Source of the DNA: Apostichopus japonicus
Taxonomy: Eukaryota; Echinodermata; Holothuroidea; Aspidochirotida; Stichopodidae
Assembly (NCBI RefSeq): GCF_037975245.1
Contig: NW_027288848.1
Coordinates: forward strand, 1-43,279
Direction of reading: 5' to 3'
DNA length: 43,279 nt
Each line of letters opens with the position of its first letter. Within the stretch, counting starts at the first letter, position 1. Of this stretch, positions 10,010-22,655 are shown piece after piece. The notes below the pieces were generated by a model, which saw only the letters and a program-made list of their open reading frames with translations, was not told the DNA's origin and searched no databases. A program made the position numbers and the translations under genes.

Positions 10010-13000
10010 CCCCCCCCCCCCCTGTAGGCACTTGCTGTAAAAGGTCGGCAAAAGACGTCATCACCCGGGGTTCGAACCACGGATGCAAAAGAGAGTCTCG
10101 CTCATCAGCTCGTACAGTGCCCCGAGCCATCGCGCCACTGTATGGACTGAGATATTAGGCCGATTAACTAATACTTACAGCTCCCCCCCCTGTAGGCACT
10201 TGCTGTAAAAGGTCGGCAAAAGACGTCATCACCCGGGGTTCGAACCACGGATGCAAAAGAGAGTCTCGCTCATCAGCTCGTACAGTGCGCCGAGCCATCG
10301 CGCCACTGTATGGACTGAGATATTAGGCCGATTAACTAATACTTACAGCTCCCCCCCCTGTAGGCACTTGCTGTAAAAGGTCGGCAAAAGACGTCATCAC
10401 CCGGGGTTCGAACCACGGATGCAAAAGAGAGTCTCGCTCATCAGCTCGTACAGTGCGCCGAGCCATCGCGCCACTGTATGGACTGAGATATTAGGCCGAT
10501 TAACTAATACTTACAGCTCCCCCCCCTGTAGGCACTTGCTGTAAAAGGTCGGCAAAAGACGTCATCACCCGGGGTTCGAACCACGGATGCAAAAGAGAGT
10601 CTCGCTCATCAGCTCGTACAGTGCGCCGAGCCATCGCGCCACTGTATGGACTGAGATATTAGGCCGATTAACTAATACTTACAGCTCCCCCCCCCCTGTA
10701 GGCACTTGCTGTAAAAGGTCGGCAAAAGACGTCATCACCCGGGGTTCGAACCACGGATGCAAAAGAGAGTCTCGCTCATCAGCTCGTACAGTGCGCCGAG
10801 CCATCGCGCCACTGTATGGACTGAGATATTAGGCCGATTAACTAATACTTACAGCTCCCCCCCCCCTGTAGGCACTTGCTGTAAAAGGTCGGCAAAAGAC
10901 GTCATCACCCGGGGTTCGAACCACGGATGCAAAAGAGAGTCTCGCTCATCAGCTCGTACAGTGCGCCGAGCCATCGCGCCACTGTATGGACTGAGATATT
11001 AGGCCGATTAACTAATACTTACAGCTCCCCCCCCCCTGTAGGCACTTGCTGTAAAAGGTCGGCAAAAGACGTCATCACCCGGGGTTCGAACCACGGATGC
11101 AAAAGAGAGTCTCGCTCATCAGCTCGTACAGTGCGCCGAGCCATCGCGCCACTGTATGGACTGAGATATTAGGCCGATTAACTAATACTTACAGCTCCCC
11201 CCCCCCTGTAGGCACTTGCTGTAAAAGGTCGGCAAAAGACGTCATCACCCGGGGTTCGAACCACGGATGCAAAAGAGAGTCTCGCTCATCAGCTCGTACA
11301 GTGCGCCGAGCCATCGCGCCACTGTATGGACTGAGATATTAGGCCGATTAACTAATACTTACAGCTCCCCCCCCTGTAGGCACTTGCTGTAAAAGGTCGG
11401 CAAAAGACGTCATCACCCGGGGTTCGAACCACGGATGCAAAAGAGAGTCTCGCTCATCAGCTCGTACAGTGCGCCGAGCCATCGCGCCACTGTATGGACT
11501 GAGATATTAGGCCGATTAACTAATACTTACAGCTCCCCCCCCCTGTAGGCACTTGCTGTAAAAGGTCGGCAAAAGACGTCATCACCCGGGGTTCGAACCA
11601 CGGATGCAAAAGAGAGTCTCGCTCATCAGCTCGTACAGTGCGCCGAGCCATCGCGCCACTGTATGGACTGAGATATTAGGCCGATTAACTAATACTTACA
11701 GCTCCCCCCCCCCCTGTAGGCACTTGCTGTAAAAGGTCGGCAAAAGACGTCATCACCCGGGGTTCGAACCACGGATGCAAAAGAGAGTCTCGCTCATCAG
11801 CTCGTACAGTGCGCCGAGCCATCGCGCCACTGTATGGACTGAGATATTAGGCCGATTAACTAATACTTACAGCTCCCCCCCCCCCCCTGTAGGCACTTGC
11901 TGTAAAAGGTCGGCAAAAGACGTCATCACCCGGGGTTCGAACCACGGATGCAAAAGAGAGTCTCGCTCATCAGCTCGTACAGTGCGCCGAGCCATCGCGC
12001 CACTGTATGGACTGAGATATTAGGCCGATTAACTAATACTTACAGCTCCCCCCCCCTGTAGGCACTTGCTGTAAAAGGTCGGCAAAAGACGTCATCACCC
12101 GGGGTTCGAACCACGGATGCAAAAGAGAGTCTCGCTCATCAGCTCGTACAGTGCGCCGAGCCATCGCGCCACTGTATGGACTGAGATATTAGGCCGATTA
12201 ACTAATACTTACAGCTCCCCCCCCCTGTAGGCACTTGCTGTAAAAGGTCGGCAAAAGACGTCATCACCCGGGGTTCGAACCACGGATGCAAAAGAGAGTC
12301 TCGCTCATCAGCTCGTACAGTGCGCCGAGCCATCGCGCCACTGTATGGACTGAGATATTAGGCCGATTAACTAATACTTACAGCTCCCCCCCCCTGTAGG
12401 CACTTGCTGTAAAAGGTCGGCAAAAGACGTCATCACCCGGGGTTCGAACCACGGATGCAAAAGAGAGTCTCGCTCATCAGCTCGTACAGTGCCCCGAGCC
12501 ATCGCGCCACTGTATGGACTGAGATATTAGGCCGATTAACTAATACTTACAGCTCCCCCCCCCCCTGTAGGCACTTGCTGTAAAAGGTCGGCAAAAGACG
12601 TCATCACCCGGGGTTCGAACCACGGATGCAAAAGAGAGTCTCGCTCATCAGCTCGTACAGTGCGCCGAGCCATCGCGCCACTGTATGGACTGAGATATTA
12701 GGCCGATTAACTAATACTTACAGCTCCCCCCCCCTGTAGGCACTTGCTGTAAAAGGTCGGCAAAAGACGTCATCACCCGGGGTTCGAACCACGGATGCAA
12801 AAGAGAGTCTCGCTCATCAGCTCGTACAGTGCCCCGAGCCATCGCGCCACTGTATGGACTGAGATATTAGGCCGATTAACTAATACTTACAGCTCCCCCC
12901 CCCCCTGTAGGCACTTGCTGTAAAAGGTCGGCAAAAGACGTCATCACCCGGGGTTCGAACCACGGATGCAAAAGAGAGTCTCGCTCATCAGCTCGTACAG

Positions 13001-13065
13001 TGCGCCGAGCCATCGCGCCACTGTATGGACTGAGATATTAGGCCGATTAACTAATACTTACAGCT
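10010..13065. repeat. Class C block with long, variable C tracts (C8-C13), 18 monomers
   Basis: Tracts run, by eye, C13, three C8, four C10, C8, C9, C11, C13, C9, C9, then C9, C11, C9, C11. The four C10 copies and the C13 copies create overlapping 81-82 codon frames between 9910 and 12023. The GTGCCCC variant appears near 10119, 12491 and 12831. The last four monomers form two copies of a 340-bp dimer (C9 with GTGCCCC, then C11 with GTGCGCC). Confidence 0.9.
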
Positions 13066-13395
13066 CCCCGTGTAGGCACTTGCTGTAAAAGGTCGGCAAA
13101 AGACGTCATCACCCGGGGTTCGAACCACGGATGCAAAAGAGAGTCTCGCTCATCAGCTCGTACAGTGCGCCGAGCCATCGCGCCACTGTATGGACTGAGA
13201 TATTAGGCCGATTAACTAATACTTACAGCTCCCCGTGTAGGCACTTGCTGTAAAAGGTCGGCAAAAGACGTCATCACCCGGGGTTCGAACCACGGATGCA
13301 AAAGAGAGTCTCGCTCATCAGCTCGTACAGTGCGCCGAGCCATCGCGCCACTGTATGGACTGAGATATTAGGCCGATTAACTAATACTTACAGCT
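13066..13395. repeat. Two class G monomers inside the long-tract region
   Basis: Two 165-bp copies with CCCCGTGTAG (exactly 330 bp) separate the two long-tract class C blocks. No gene is present. Confidence 0.9.
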
Positions 13396-16300
13396 CCCCC
13401 CCCTGTAGGCACTTGCTGTAAAAGGTCGGCAAAAGACGTCATCACCCGGGGTTCGAACCACGGATGCAAAAGAGAGTCTCGCTCATCAGCTCGTACAGTG
13501 CGCCGAGCCATCGCGCCACTGTATGGACTGAGATATTAGGCCGATTAACTAATACTTACAGCTCCCCCCCCCTGTAGGCACTTGCTGTAAAAGGTCGGCA
13601 AAAGACGTCATCACCCGGGGTTCGAACCACGGATGCAAAAGAGAGTCTCGCTCATCAGCTCGTACAGTGCGCCGAGCCATCGCGCCACTGTATGGACTGA
13701 GATATTAGGCCGATTAACTAATACTTACAGCTCCCCCCCCCTGTAGGCACTTGCTGTAAAAGGTCGGCAAAAGACGTCATCACCCGGGGTTCGAACCACG
13801 GATGCAAAAGAGAGTCTCGCTCATCAGCTCGTACAGTGCCCCGAGCCATCGCGCCACTGTATGGACTGAGATATTAGGCCGATTAACTAATACTTACAGC
13901 TCCCCCCCCTCTGTAGGCACTTGCTGTAAAAGGTCGGCAAAAGACGTCATCACCCGGGGTTCGAACCACGGATGCAAAAGAGAGTCTCGCTCATCAGCTC
14001 GTACAGTGCGCCGAGCCATCGCGCCACTGTATGGACTGAGATATTAGGCCGATTAACTAATACTTACAGCTCCCCCCCCTGTAGGCACTTGCTGTAAAAG
14101 GTCGGCAAAAGACGTCATCACCCGGGGTTCGAACCACGGATGCAAAAGAGAGTCTCGCTCATCAGCTCGTACAGTGCGCCGAGCCATCGCGCCACTGTAT
14201 GGACTGAGATATTAGGCCGATTAACTAATACTTACAGCTCCCCCCCCCCTGTAGGCACTTGCTGTAAAAGGTCGGCAAAAGACGTCATCACCCGGGGTTC
14301 GAACCACGGATGCAAAAGAGAGTCTCGCTCATCAGCTCGTACAGTGCCCCGAGCCATCGCGCCACTGTATGGACTGAGATATTAGGCCGATTAACTAATA
14401 CTTACAGCTCCCCCCCCTGTAGGCACTTGCTGTAAAAGGTCGGCAAAAGACGTCATCACCCGGGGTTCGAACCACGGATGCAAAAGAGAGTCTCGCTCAT
14501 CAGCTCGTACAGTGCCCCGAGCCATCGCGCCACTGTATGGACTGAGATATTAGGCCGATTAACTAATACTTACAGCTCCCCCCCCCCCCTGTAGGCACTT
14601 GCTGTAAAAGGTCGGCAAAAGACGTCATCACCCGGGGTTCGAACCACGGATGCAAAAGAGAGTCTCGCTCATCAGCTCGTACAGTGCGCCGAGCCATCGC
14701 GCCACTGTATGGACTGAGATATTAGGCCGATTAACTAATACTTACAGCTCCCCCCCCTGTAGGCACTTGCTGTAAAAGGTCGGCAAAAGACGTCATCACC
14801 CGGGGTTCGAACCACGGATGCAAAAGAGAGTCTCGCTCATCAGCTCGTACAGTGCCCCGAGCCATCGCGCCACTGTATGGACTGAGATATTAGGCCGATT
14901 AACTAATACTTACAGCTCCCCCCCCTGTAGGCACTTGCTGTAAAAGGTCGGCAAAAGACGTCATCACCCGGGGTTCGAACCACGGATGCAAAAGAGAGTC
15001 TCGCTCATCAGCTCGTACAGTGCCCCGAGCCATCGCGCCACTGTATGGACTGAGATATTAGGCCGATTAACTAATACTTACAGCTCCCCCCCCTGTAGGC
15101 ACTTGCTGTAAAAGGTCGGCAAAAGACGTCATCACCCGGGGTTCGAACCACGGATGCAAAAGAGAGTCTCGCTCATCAGCTCGTACAGTGCCCCGAGCCA
15201 TCGCGCCACTGTATGGACTGAGATATTAGGCCGATTAACTAATACTTACAGCTCCCCCCCCCTGTAGGCACTTGCTGTAAAAGGTCGGCAAAAGACGTCA
15301 TCACCCGGGGTTCGAACCACGGATGCAAAAGAGAGTCTCGCTCATCAGCTCGTACAGTGCCCCGAGCCATCGCGCCACTGTATGGACTGAGATATTAGGC
15401 CGATTAACTAATACTTACAGCTCCCCCCCCTGTAGGCACTTGCTGTAAAAGGTCGGCAAAAGACGTCATCACCCGGGGTTCGAACCACGGATGCAAAAGA
15501 GAGTCTCGCTCATCAGCTCGTACAGTGCCCCGAGCCATCGCGCCACTGTATGGACTGAGATATTAGGCCGATTAACTAATACTTACAGCTCCCCCCCCCC
15601 CCCTGTAGGCACTTGCTGTAAAAGGTCGGCAAAAGACGTCATCACCCGGGGTTCGAACCACGGATGCAAAAGAGAGTCTCGCTCATCAGCTCGTACAGTG
15701 CGCCGAGCCATCGCGCCACTGTATGGACTGAGATATTAGGCCGATTAACTAATACTTACAGCTCCCCCCCCCCCCCTGTAGGCACTTGCTGTAAAAGGTC
15801 GGCAAAAGACGTCATCACCCGGGGTTCGAACCACGGATGCAAAAGAGAGTCTCGCTCATCAGCTCGTACAGTGCGCCGAGCCATCGCGCCACTGTATGGA
15901 CTGAGATATTAGGCCGATTAACTAATACTTACAGCTCCCCCCCCCCCCCCTGTAGGCACTTGCTGTAAAAGGTCGGCAAAAGACGTCATCACCCGGGGTT
16001 CGAACCACGGATGCAAAAGAGAGTCTCGCTCATCAGCTCGTACAGTGCGCCGAGCCATCGCGCCACTGTATGGACTGAGATATTAGGCCGATTAACTAAT
16101 ACTTACAGCTCCCCCCCCCCTGTAGGCACTTGCTGTAAAAGGTCGGCAAAAGACGTCATCACCCGGGGTTCGAACCACGGATGCAAAAGAGAGTCTCGCT
16201 CATCAGCTCGTACAGTGCCCCGAGCCATCGCGCCACTGTATGGACTGAGATATTAGGCCGATTAACTAATACTTACAGCTCCCCCCCCTGTAGGCACTTG

Positions 16301-16960
16301 CTGTAAAAGGTCGGCAAAAGACGTCATCACCCGGGGTTCGAACCACGGATGCAAAAGAGAGTCTCGCTCATCAGCTCGTACAGTGCGCCGAGCCATCGCG
16401 CCACTGTATGGACTGAGATATTAGGCCGATTAACTAATACTTACAGCTCCCCCCCCCCCTGTAGGCACTTGCTGTAAAAGGTCGGCAAAAGACGTCATCA
16501 CCCGGGGTTCGAACCACGGATGCAAAAGAGAGTCTCGCTCATCAGCTCGTACAGTGCGCCGAGCCATCGCGCCACTGTATGGACTGAGATATTAGGCCGA
16601 TTAACTAATACTTACAGCTCCCCCCCCCCCTGTAGGCACTTGCTGTAAAAGGTCGGCAAAAGACGTCATCACCCGGGGTTCGAACCACGGATGCAAAAGA
16701 GAGTCTCGCTCATCAGCTCGTACAGTGCGCCGAGCCATCGCGCCACTGTATGGACTGAGATATTAGGCCGATTAACTAATACTTACAGCTCCCCCCCCCG
16801 TGTAGGCACTTGCTGTAAAAGGTCGGCAAAAGACGTCATCACCCGGGGTTCGAACCACGGATGCAAAAGAGAGTCTCGCTCATCAGCTCGTACAGTGCGC
16901 CGAGCCATCGCGCCACTGTATGGACTGAGATATTAGGCCGATTAACTAATACTTACAGCT
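13396..16960. repeat. Class C block with the longest C tracts (to C14) and many GTGCCCC copies
   Basis: About 21 copies. Tracts include C8TC (an interrupted run near 13902), C12 near 14578, C13 twice and C14 at 15937-15950, the longest in the window. The GTGCCCC variant is frequent between 13.8 and 16.2 kb. The last copy has C9 followed by GTGTAG near 16792, a hybrid of the class C and class G tracts. The frames at 13802-14047, 14140-14385, 15491-15912, 16011-16256 and 16691-16936 result from tract lengths that keep frame across a linker. Confidence 0.9.
15937..15950. repeat. Longest C tract (C14)
   Basis: Fourteen C residues lie between ACAGCT and TGTAGG. On the other strand this is G14. 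Tracts of 13 occur at about 10010, 11875, 15591 and 15764. Tract length is the most variable site in the array (5 to 14) and lies in the loop of the TTACAGC/GCTGTAA inverted repeat. Length calls in such runs are also prone to sequencing error. Confidence 0.85.
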
Positions 16961-17455
16961 CCCCGTGTAGGCACTTGCTGTAAAAGGTCGGCAAAAGACG
17001 TCATCACCCGGGGTTCGAACCACGGATGCAAAAGAGAGTCTCGCTCATCAGCTCGTACAGTGCGCCGAGCCATCGCGCCACTGTATGGACTGAGATATTA
17101 GGCCGATTAACTAATACTTACAGCTCCCCGTGTAGGCACTTGCTGTAAAAGGTCGGCAAAAGACGTCATCACCCGGGGTTCGAACCACGGATGCAAAAGA
17201 GAGTCTCGCTCATCAGCTCGTACAGTGCGCCGAGCCATCGCGCCACTGTATGGACTGAGATATTAGGCCGATTAACTAATACTTACAGCTCCCCGTGTAG
17301 GCACTTGCTGTAAAAGGTCGGCAAAAGACGTCATCACCCGGGGTTCGAACCACGGATGCAAAAGAGAGTCTCGCTCATCAGCTCGTACAGTGCGCCGAGC
17401 CATCGCGCCACTGTATGGACTGAGATATTAGGCCGATTAACTAATACTTACAGCT
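16961..17455. repeat. Three class G monomers before the degenerate stretch
   Basis: Three clean 165-bp copies with CCCCGTGTAG. The next copy is abruptly disrupted. Confidence 0.9.
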
Positions 17456-19365
17456 CCCCGTGTAGACTTTTACAGCTCCCGTTAGGCACTTGCTGTAAAG
17501 GTCGGCAAAGACGGTCAATCACCCGGGGTTCGAACCACGGATGCAAAAGAGAGTCTCGGCTCATCAGCTCGGTACAAGTGCGCCGAGCCATCGCGCCACT
17601 GTATGTGCTGAGAATTAGGCCGATTAACCTAATACTTACAGCTCCCCGTGTAGGCACTTGCTGTAAAAGGTCGGCAAAAGACGTCATCACCCGGGGTTCG
17701 AACCACGGATGCAAAAGAGAGTCTCGCTCATCAGCTCGTACAGTGCGCCGAGCCATCGCGCCACTGTATGGACTGAGATATTAGGCGATTAACTAATACT
17801 TACAGCTCCCCGTGTAGGCACTTTGCTGTAAAAGGTCGGCAAAAGACGTCATCACCCGGGGTTCGAACCACGGATGCAAAAGAGAGTCTCGCTCATCAGC
17901 TCGTACAGTGCGCCGAGCCATCGCGCCACTGTATGGACTGAGATATTAGGCCGATTAACTAATACTTACAGCTCCCCGTGTAGGCACTTGCTGTAAAGGT
18001 CGGCAAAAGACGTCATCACCCGGGGTTCGAACCACGGATGCAAAAGAGAGTCTCGCTCATCAGCTCGTACAGTGCGCCGAGCCATCGCGCCACTGTATGG
18101 ACTGAGATATTTATGGCCGATTAACTAATACTTACAGCTCCCCCCTGTAGGCACTTGCTGTAAAAGGTCGGCAAAAGACGTCATCACCCGGGGTTCGAAC
18201 CACGGATGCAAAAGAGAGTCTCGCTCATCAGCTCGTACAGTGCGCCGAGCCATCGCGCCACTGTATGGACTGAGATATTAGGCCGATTAACTAATACTTA
18301 CAGCTCCCCCCCCTGTAGGCACTTGCTGTAAAAGGTCGGCAAAAGACGTCATCACCGGGTTCGAACCACGGATGCAAAAAGAGAGTCTCGCTCATCAGCT
18401 CGTACAGTGCGCCCGAGCCATCGCGCCACTGTATGGACTGAGATATTAGGCGATTAACAAATACTTACAGCTCCCCCCCTGTAGGCACTTGCTGTAAAAG
18501 GGTCGCAAAAGACGTCATCACCCGGGGTTCGAACCACGGACTGCAAAAGAGAGTCTCGCTCATCAGCTCGTACAGTGCGCCGAGCCATCGCGCCACTGTA
18601 TGGACTGATATATTAGGCCGATTAACTAATACTTACCGCTCCCCCCCTGTAGGCACTTTGCTGTAAAAGGTCGGCAAAAGACGTCATCACCCGGGGTTCG
18701 AACCACGGATGCAAAAGAGGAGTCTGCTCATCAGCTCGTACAGTGCGCCGAGCCATCGCGCCACTGTATGGCTGAGATATTAGGCCGATTAACTAATACT
18801 TACAGCTCCCCCCCCTGTAGGCACTTGCTGTAAAAGGTCGGCAAAAGACGTCATCACCGGGGTTCGAACCACGGATGCAAAAGAGAGTCTCGCTCATCAG
18901 CTCGTACAGTGCGCCGAGCCATCGCGCCACTGTATGGACTGAGATATTAGGCGATTAACTAATACTTACAGCTCCCCCCCCTGTAGGCACTTGCTGTAAA
19001 AGGTCGGCAAAAGACGTCATCACCCGGGGTTCGAACACGGATGCAAAAGAGAGTCACGCTCATCAGCTCGTACAGTGCGCCGAGCCATCGCGCCACTGTA
19101 TGGACTGAGATATTAGGCCGATTAACTAATACTTACAGCTCCCCCCCCTGTAGGCACTTGCTGTAAAAGGTCGGCAAAAGACGTCATCACCGGGGTTCGA
19201 ACCACGGATGCAAAAGAGAGTCTCGCTCATCAGCTCGTACAGTGCGCCGAGCCATCGCGCCACTGTATGGACTGAGATATTAGGCCGATTAACTAATACT
19301 TACAGCTCCCCCCCCTGTAGGCACTTGCTGTAAAAGGTCGGCAAAAGACGTCATCAGGGGTTCGA
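17456..19365. repeat. Indel-rich degenerate monomers at a class G to class C boundary
   Basis: About 12 copies carry many small changes absent elsewhere: a partly duplicated linker (GACTTTTACAGCTCCCG near 17465), extra bases (CTCGGCTC, CACTTTGCTG, GCAAAAAGAG, AAGAGGAG), lost bases (TTAGGCGATT, ATCACCGGGTTC, ATCAGGGGTTC) and a few substitutions. Most are one-base indels, many in or beside homopolymers. The class changes from G to C within the stretch, near 18130. Two longer frames (plus 17356-17784, minus 17448-17756) exist only because of these indels. It could be an unpolished assembly join or a truly decayed junction. Confidence 0.85.
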
Positions 19366-21825
19366 ACCACGGATGCAAAAGAGAGTCTCGCTCATCAGCT
19401 CGTACAGTGCGCCGAGCCATCGCGCCACTGTATGGACTGAGATATTAGGCCGATTAACTAATACTTACAGCTCCCCCCCCTGTAGGCACTTGCTGTAAAA
19501 GGTCGGCAAAAGACGTCATCACCCGGGGTTCGAACCACGGATGCAAAAGAGAGTCTCGCTCATCAGCTCGTACAGTGCGCCGAGCCATCGCGCCACTGTA
19601 TGGACTGAGATATTAGGCCGATTAACTAATACTTACAGCTCCCCCCCCTGTAGGCACTTGCTGTAAAAGGTCGGCAAAAGACGTCATCACCCGGGGTTCG
19701 AACCACGGATGCAAAAGAGAGTCTCGCTCATCAGCTCGTACAGTGCGCCGAGCCATCGCGCCACTGTATGGACTGAGATATTAGGCCGATTAACTAATAC
19801 TTACAGCTCCCCCCCCTGTAGGCACTTGCTGTAAAAGGTCGGCAAAAGACGTCATCACCCGGGGTTCGAACCACGGATGCAAAAGAGAGTCTCGCTCATC
19901 AGCTCGTACAGTGCGCCGAGCCATCGCGCCACTGTATGGACTGAGATATTAGGCCGATTAACTAATACTTACAGCTCCCCCCCCCTGTAGGCACTTGCTG
20001 TAAAAGGTCGGCAAAAGACGTCATCACCCGGGGTTCGAACCACGGATGCAAAAGAGAGTCTCGCTCATCAGCTCGTACAGTGCGCCGAGCCATCGCGCCA
20101 CTGTATGGACTGAGATATTAGGCCGATTAACTAATACTTACAGCTCCCCCCCCTGTAGGCACTTGCTGTAAAAGGTCGGCAAAAGACGTCATCACCCGGG
20201 GTTCGAACCACGGATGCAAAAGAGAGTCTCGCTCATCAGCTCGTACAGTGCGCCGAGCCATCGCGCCACTGTATGGACTGAGATATTAGGCCGATTAACT
20301 AATACTTACAGCTCCCCCCCCTGTAGGCACTTGCTGTAAAAGGTCGGCAAAAGACGTCATCACCCGGGGTTCGAACCACGGATGCAAAAGAGAGTCTCGC
20401 TCATCAGCTCGTACAGTGCGCCGAGCCATCGCGCCACTGTATGGACTGAGATATTAGGCCGATTAACTAATACTTACAGCTCCCCCCCCTGTAGGCACTT
20501 GCTGTAAAAGGTCGGCAAAAGACGTCATCACCCGGGGTTCGAACCACGGATGCAAAAGAGAGTCTCGCTCATCAGCTCGTACAGTGCGCCGAGCCATCGC
20601 GCCACTGTATGGACTGAGATATTAGGCCGATTAACTAATACTTACAGCTCCCCCCCCTGTAGGCACTTGCTGTAAAAGGTCGGCAAAAGACGTCATCACC
20701 CGGGGTTCGAACCACGGATGCAAAAGAGAGTCTCGCTCATCAGCTCGTACAGTGCGCCGAGCCATCGCGCCACTGTATGGACTGAGATATTAGGCCGATT
20801 AACTAATACTTACAGCTCCCCCCCCTGTAGGCACTTGCTGTAAAAGGTCGGCAAAAGACGTCATCACCCGGGGTTCGAACCACGGATGCAAAAGAGAGTC
20901 TCGCTCATCAGCTCGTACAGTGCGCCGAGCCATCGCGCCACTGTATGGACTGAGATATTAGGCCGATTAACTAATACTTACAGCTCCCCCCCCTGTAGGC
21001 ACTTGCTGTAAAAGGTCGGCAAAAGACGTCATCACCCGGGGTTCGAACCACGGATGCAAAAGAGAGTCTCGCTCATCAGCTCGTACAGTGCGCCGAGCCA
21101 TCGCGCCACTGTATGGACTGAGATATTAGGCCGATTAACTAATACTTACAGCTCCCCCCCCTGTAGGCACTTGCTGTAAAAGGTCGGCAAAAGACGTCAT
21201 CACCCGGGGTTCGAACCACGGATGCAAAAGAGAGTCTCGCTCATCAGCTCGTACAGTGCGCCGAGCCATCGCGCCACTGTATGGACTGAGATATTAGGCC
21301 GATTAACTAATACTTACAGCTCCCCCCCCTGTAGGCACTTGCTGTAAAAGGTCGGCAAAAGACGTCATCACCCGGGGTTCGAACCACGGATGCAAAAGAG
21401 AGTCTCGCTCATCAGCTCGTACAGTGCGCCGAGCCATCGCGCCACTGTATGGACTGAGATATTAGGCCGATTAACTAATACTTACAGCTCCCCCCCCTGT
21501 AGGCACTTGCTGTAAAAGGTCGGCAAAAGACGTCATCACCCGGGGTTCGAACCACGGATGCAAAAGAGAGTCTCGCTCATCAGCTCGTACAGTGCGCCGA
21601 GCCATCGCGCCACTGTATGGACTGAGATATTAGGCCGATTAACTAATACTTACAGCTCCCCCCCCTGTAGGCACTTGCTGTAAAAGGTCGGCAAAAGACG
21701 TCATCACCCGGGGTTCGAACCACGGATGCAAAAGAGAGTCTCGCTCATCAGCTCGTACAGTGCGCCGAGCCATCGCGCCACTGTATGGACTGAGATATTA
21801 GGCCGATTAACTAATACTTACAGCT
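19366..21825. repeat. Uniform class C8 block, 14 monomers plus a partial
   Basis: All copies have eight C residues before TGTAG and a 168-bp period, with no visible differences between them. The length stability contrasts with the variable tracts at 10-16.8 kb. No gene is present. Confidence 0.93.
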
Positions 21826-22655
21826 CCCCGTGTAGGCACTTGCTGTAAAAGGTCGGCAAAAGACGTCATCACCCGGGGTTCGAACCACGGATGCAAAAGA
21901 GAGTCTCGCTCATCAGCTCGTACAGTGCGCCGAGCCATCGCGCCACTGTATGGACTGAGATATTAGGCCGATTAACTAATACTTACAGCTCCCCGTGTAG
22001 GCACTTGCTGTAAAAGGTCGGCAAAAGACGTCATCACCCGGGGTTCGAACCACGGATGCAAAAGAGAGTCTCGCTCATCAGCTCGTACAGTGCGCCGAGC
22101 CATCGCGCCACTGTATGGACTGAGATATTAGGCCGATTAACTAATACTTACAGCTCCCCCCCCCCTGTAGGCACTTGCTGTAAAAGGTCGGCAAAAGACG
22201 TCATCACCCGGGGTTCGAACCACGGATGCAAAAGAGAGTCTCGCTCATCAGCTCGTACAGTGCGCCGAGCCATCGCGCCACTGTATGGACTGAGATATTA
22301 GGCCGATTAACTAATACTTACAGCTCCCCGTGTAGGCACTTGCTGTAAAAGGTCGGCAAAAGACGTCATCACCCGGGGTTCGAACCACGGATGCAAAAGA
22401 GAGTCTCGCTCATCAGCTCGTACAGTGCGCCGAGCCATCGCGCCACTGTATGGACTGAGATATTAGGCCGATTAACTAATACTTACAGCTCCCCGTGTAG
22501 GCACTTGCTGTAAAAGGTCGGCAAAAGACGTCATCACCCGGGGTTCGAACCACGGATGCAAAAGAGAGTCTCGCTCATCAGCTCGTACAGTGCGCCGAGC
22601 CATCGCGCCACTGTATGGACTGAGATATTAGGCCGATTAACTAATACTTACAGCT
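21826..22655. repeat. Mixed block: G, G, C10, G, G
   Basis: Five copies in a symmetrical class order around a single C10 monomer, whose tract length opens an 81-codon frame at 22056-22301. No gene is present. Confidence 0.9.

Noticed and set aside
17356-17784. 142-codon plus-strand and 102-codon minus-strand (17448-17756) frames
   Set aside because: Both lie in the indel-rich stretch and arise from chance indels that remove stops. Their translations are the same repeat peptide in shifted frames.
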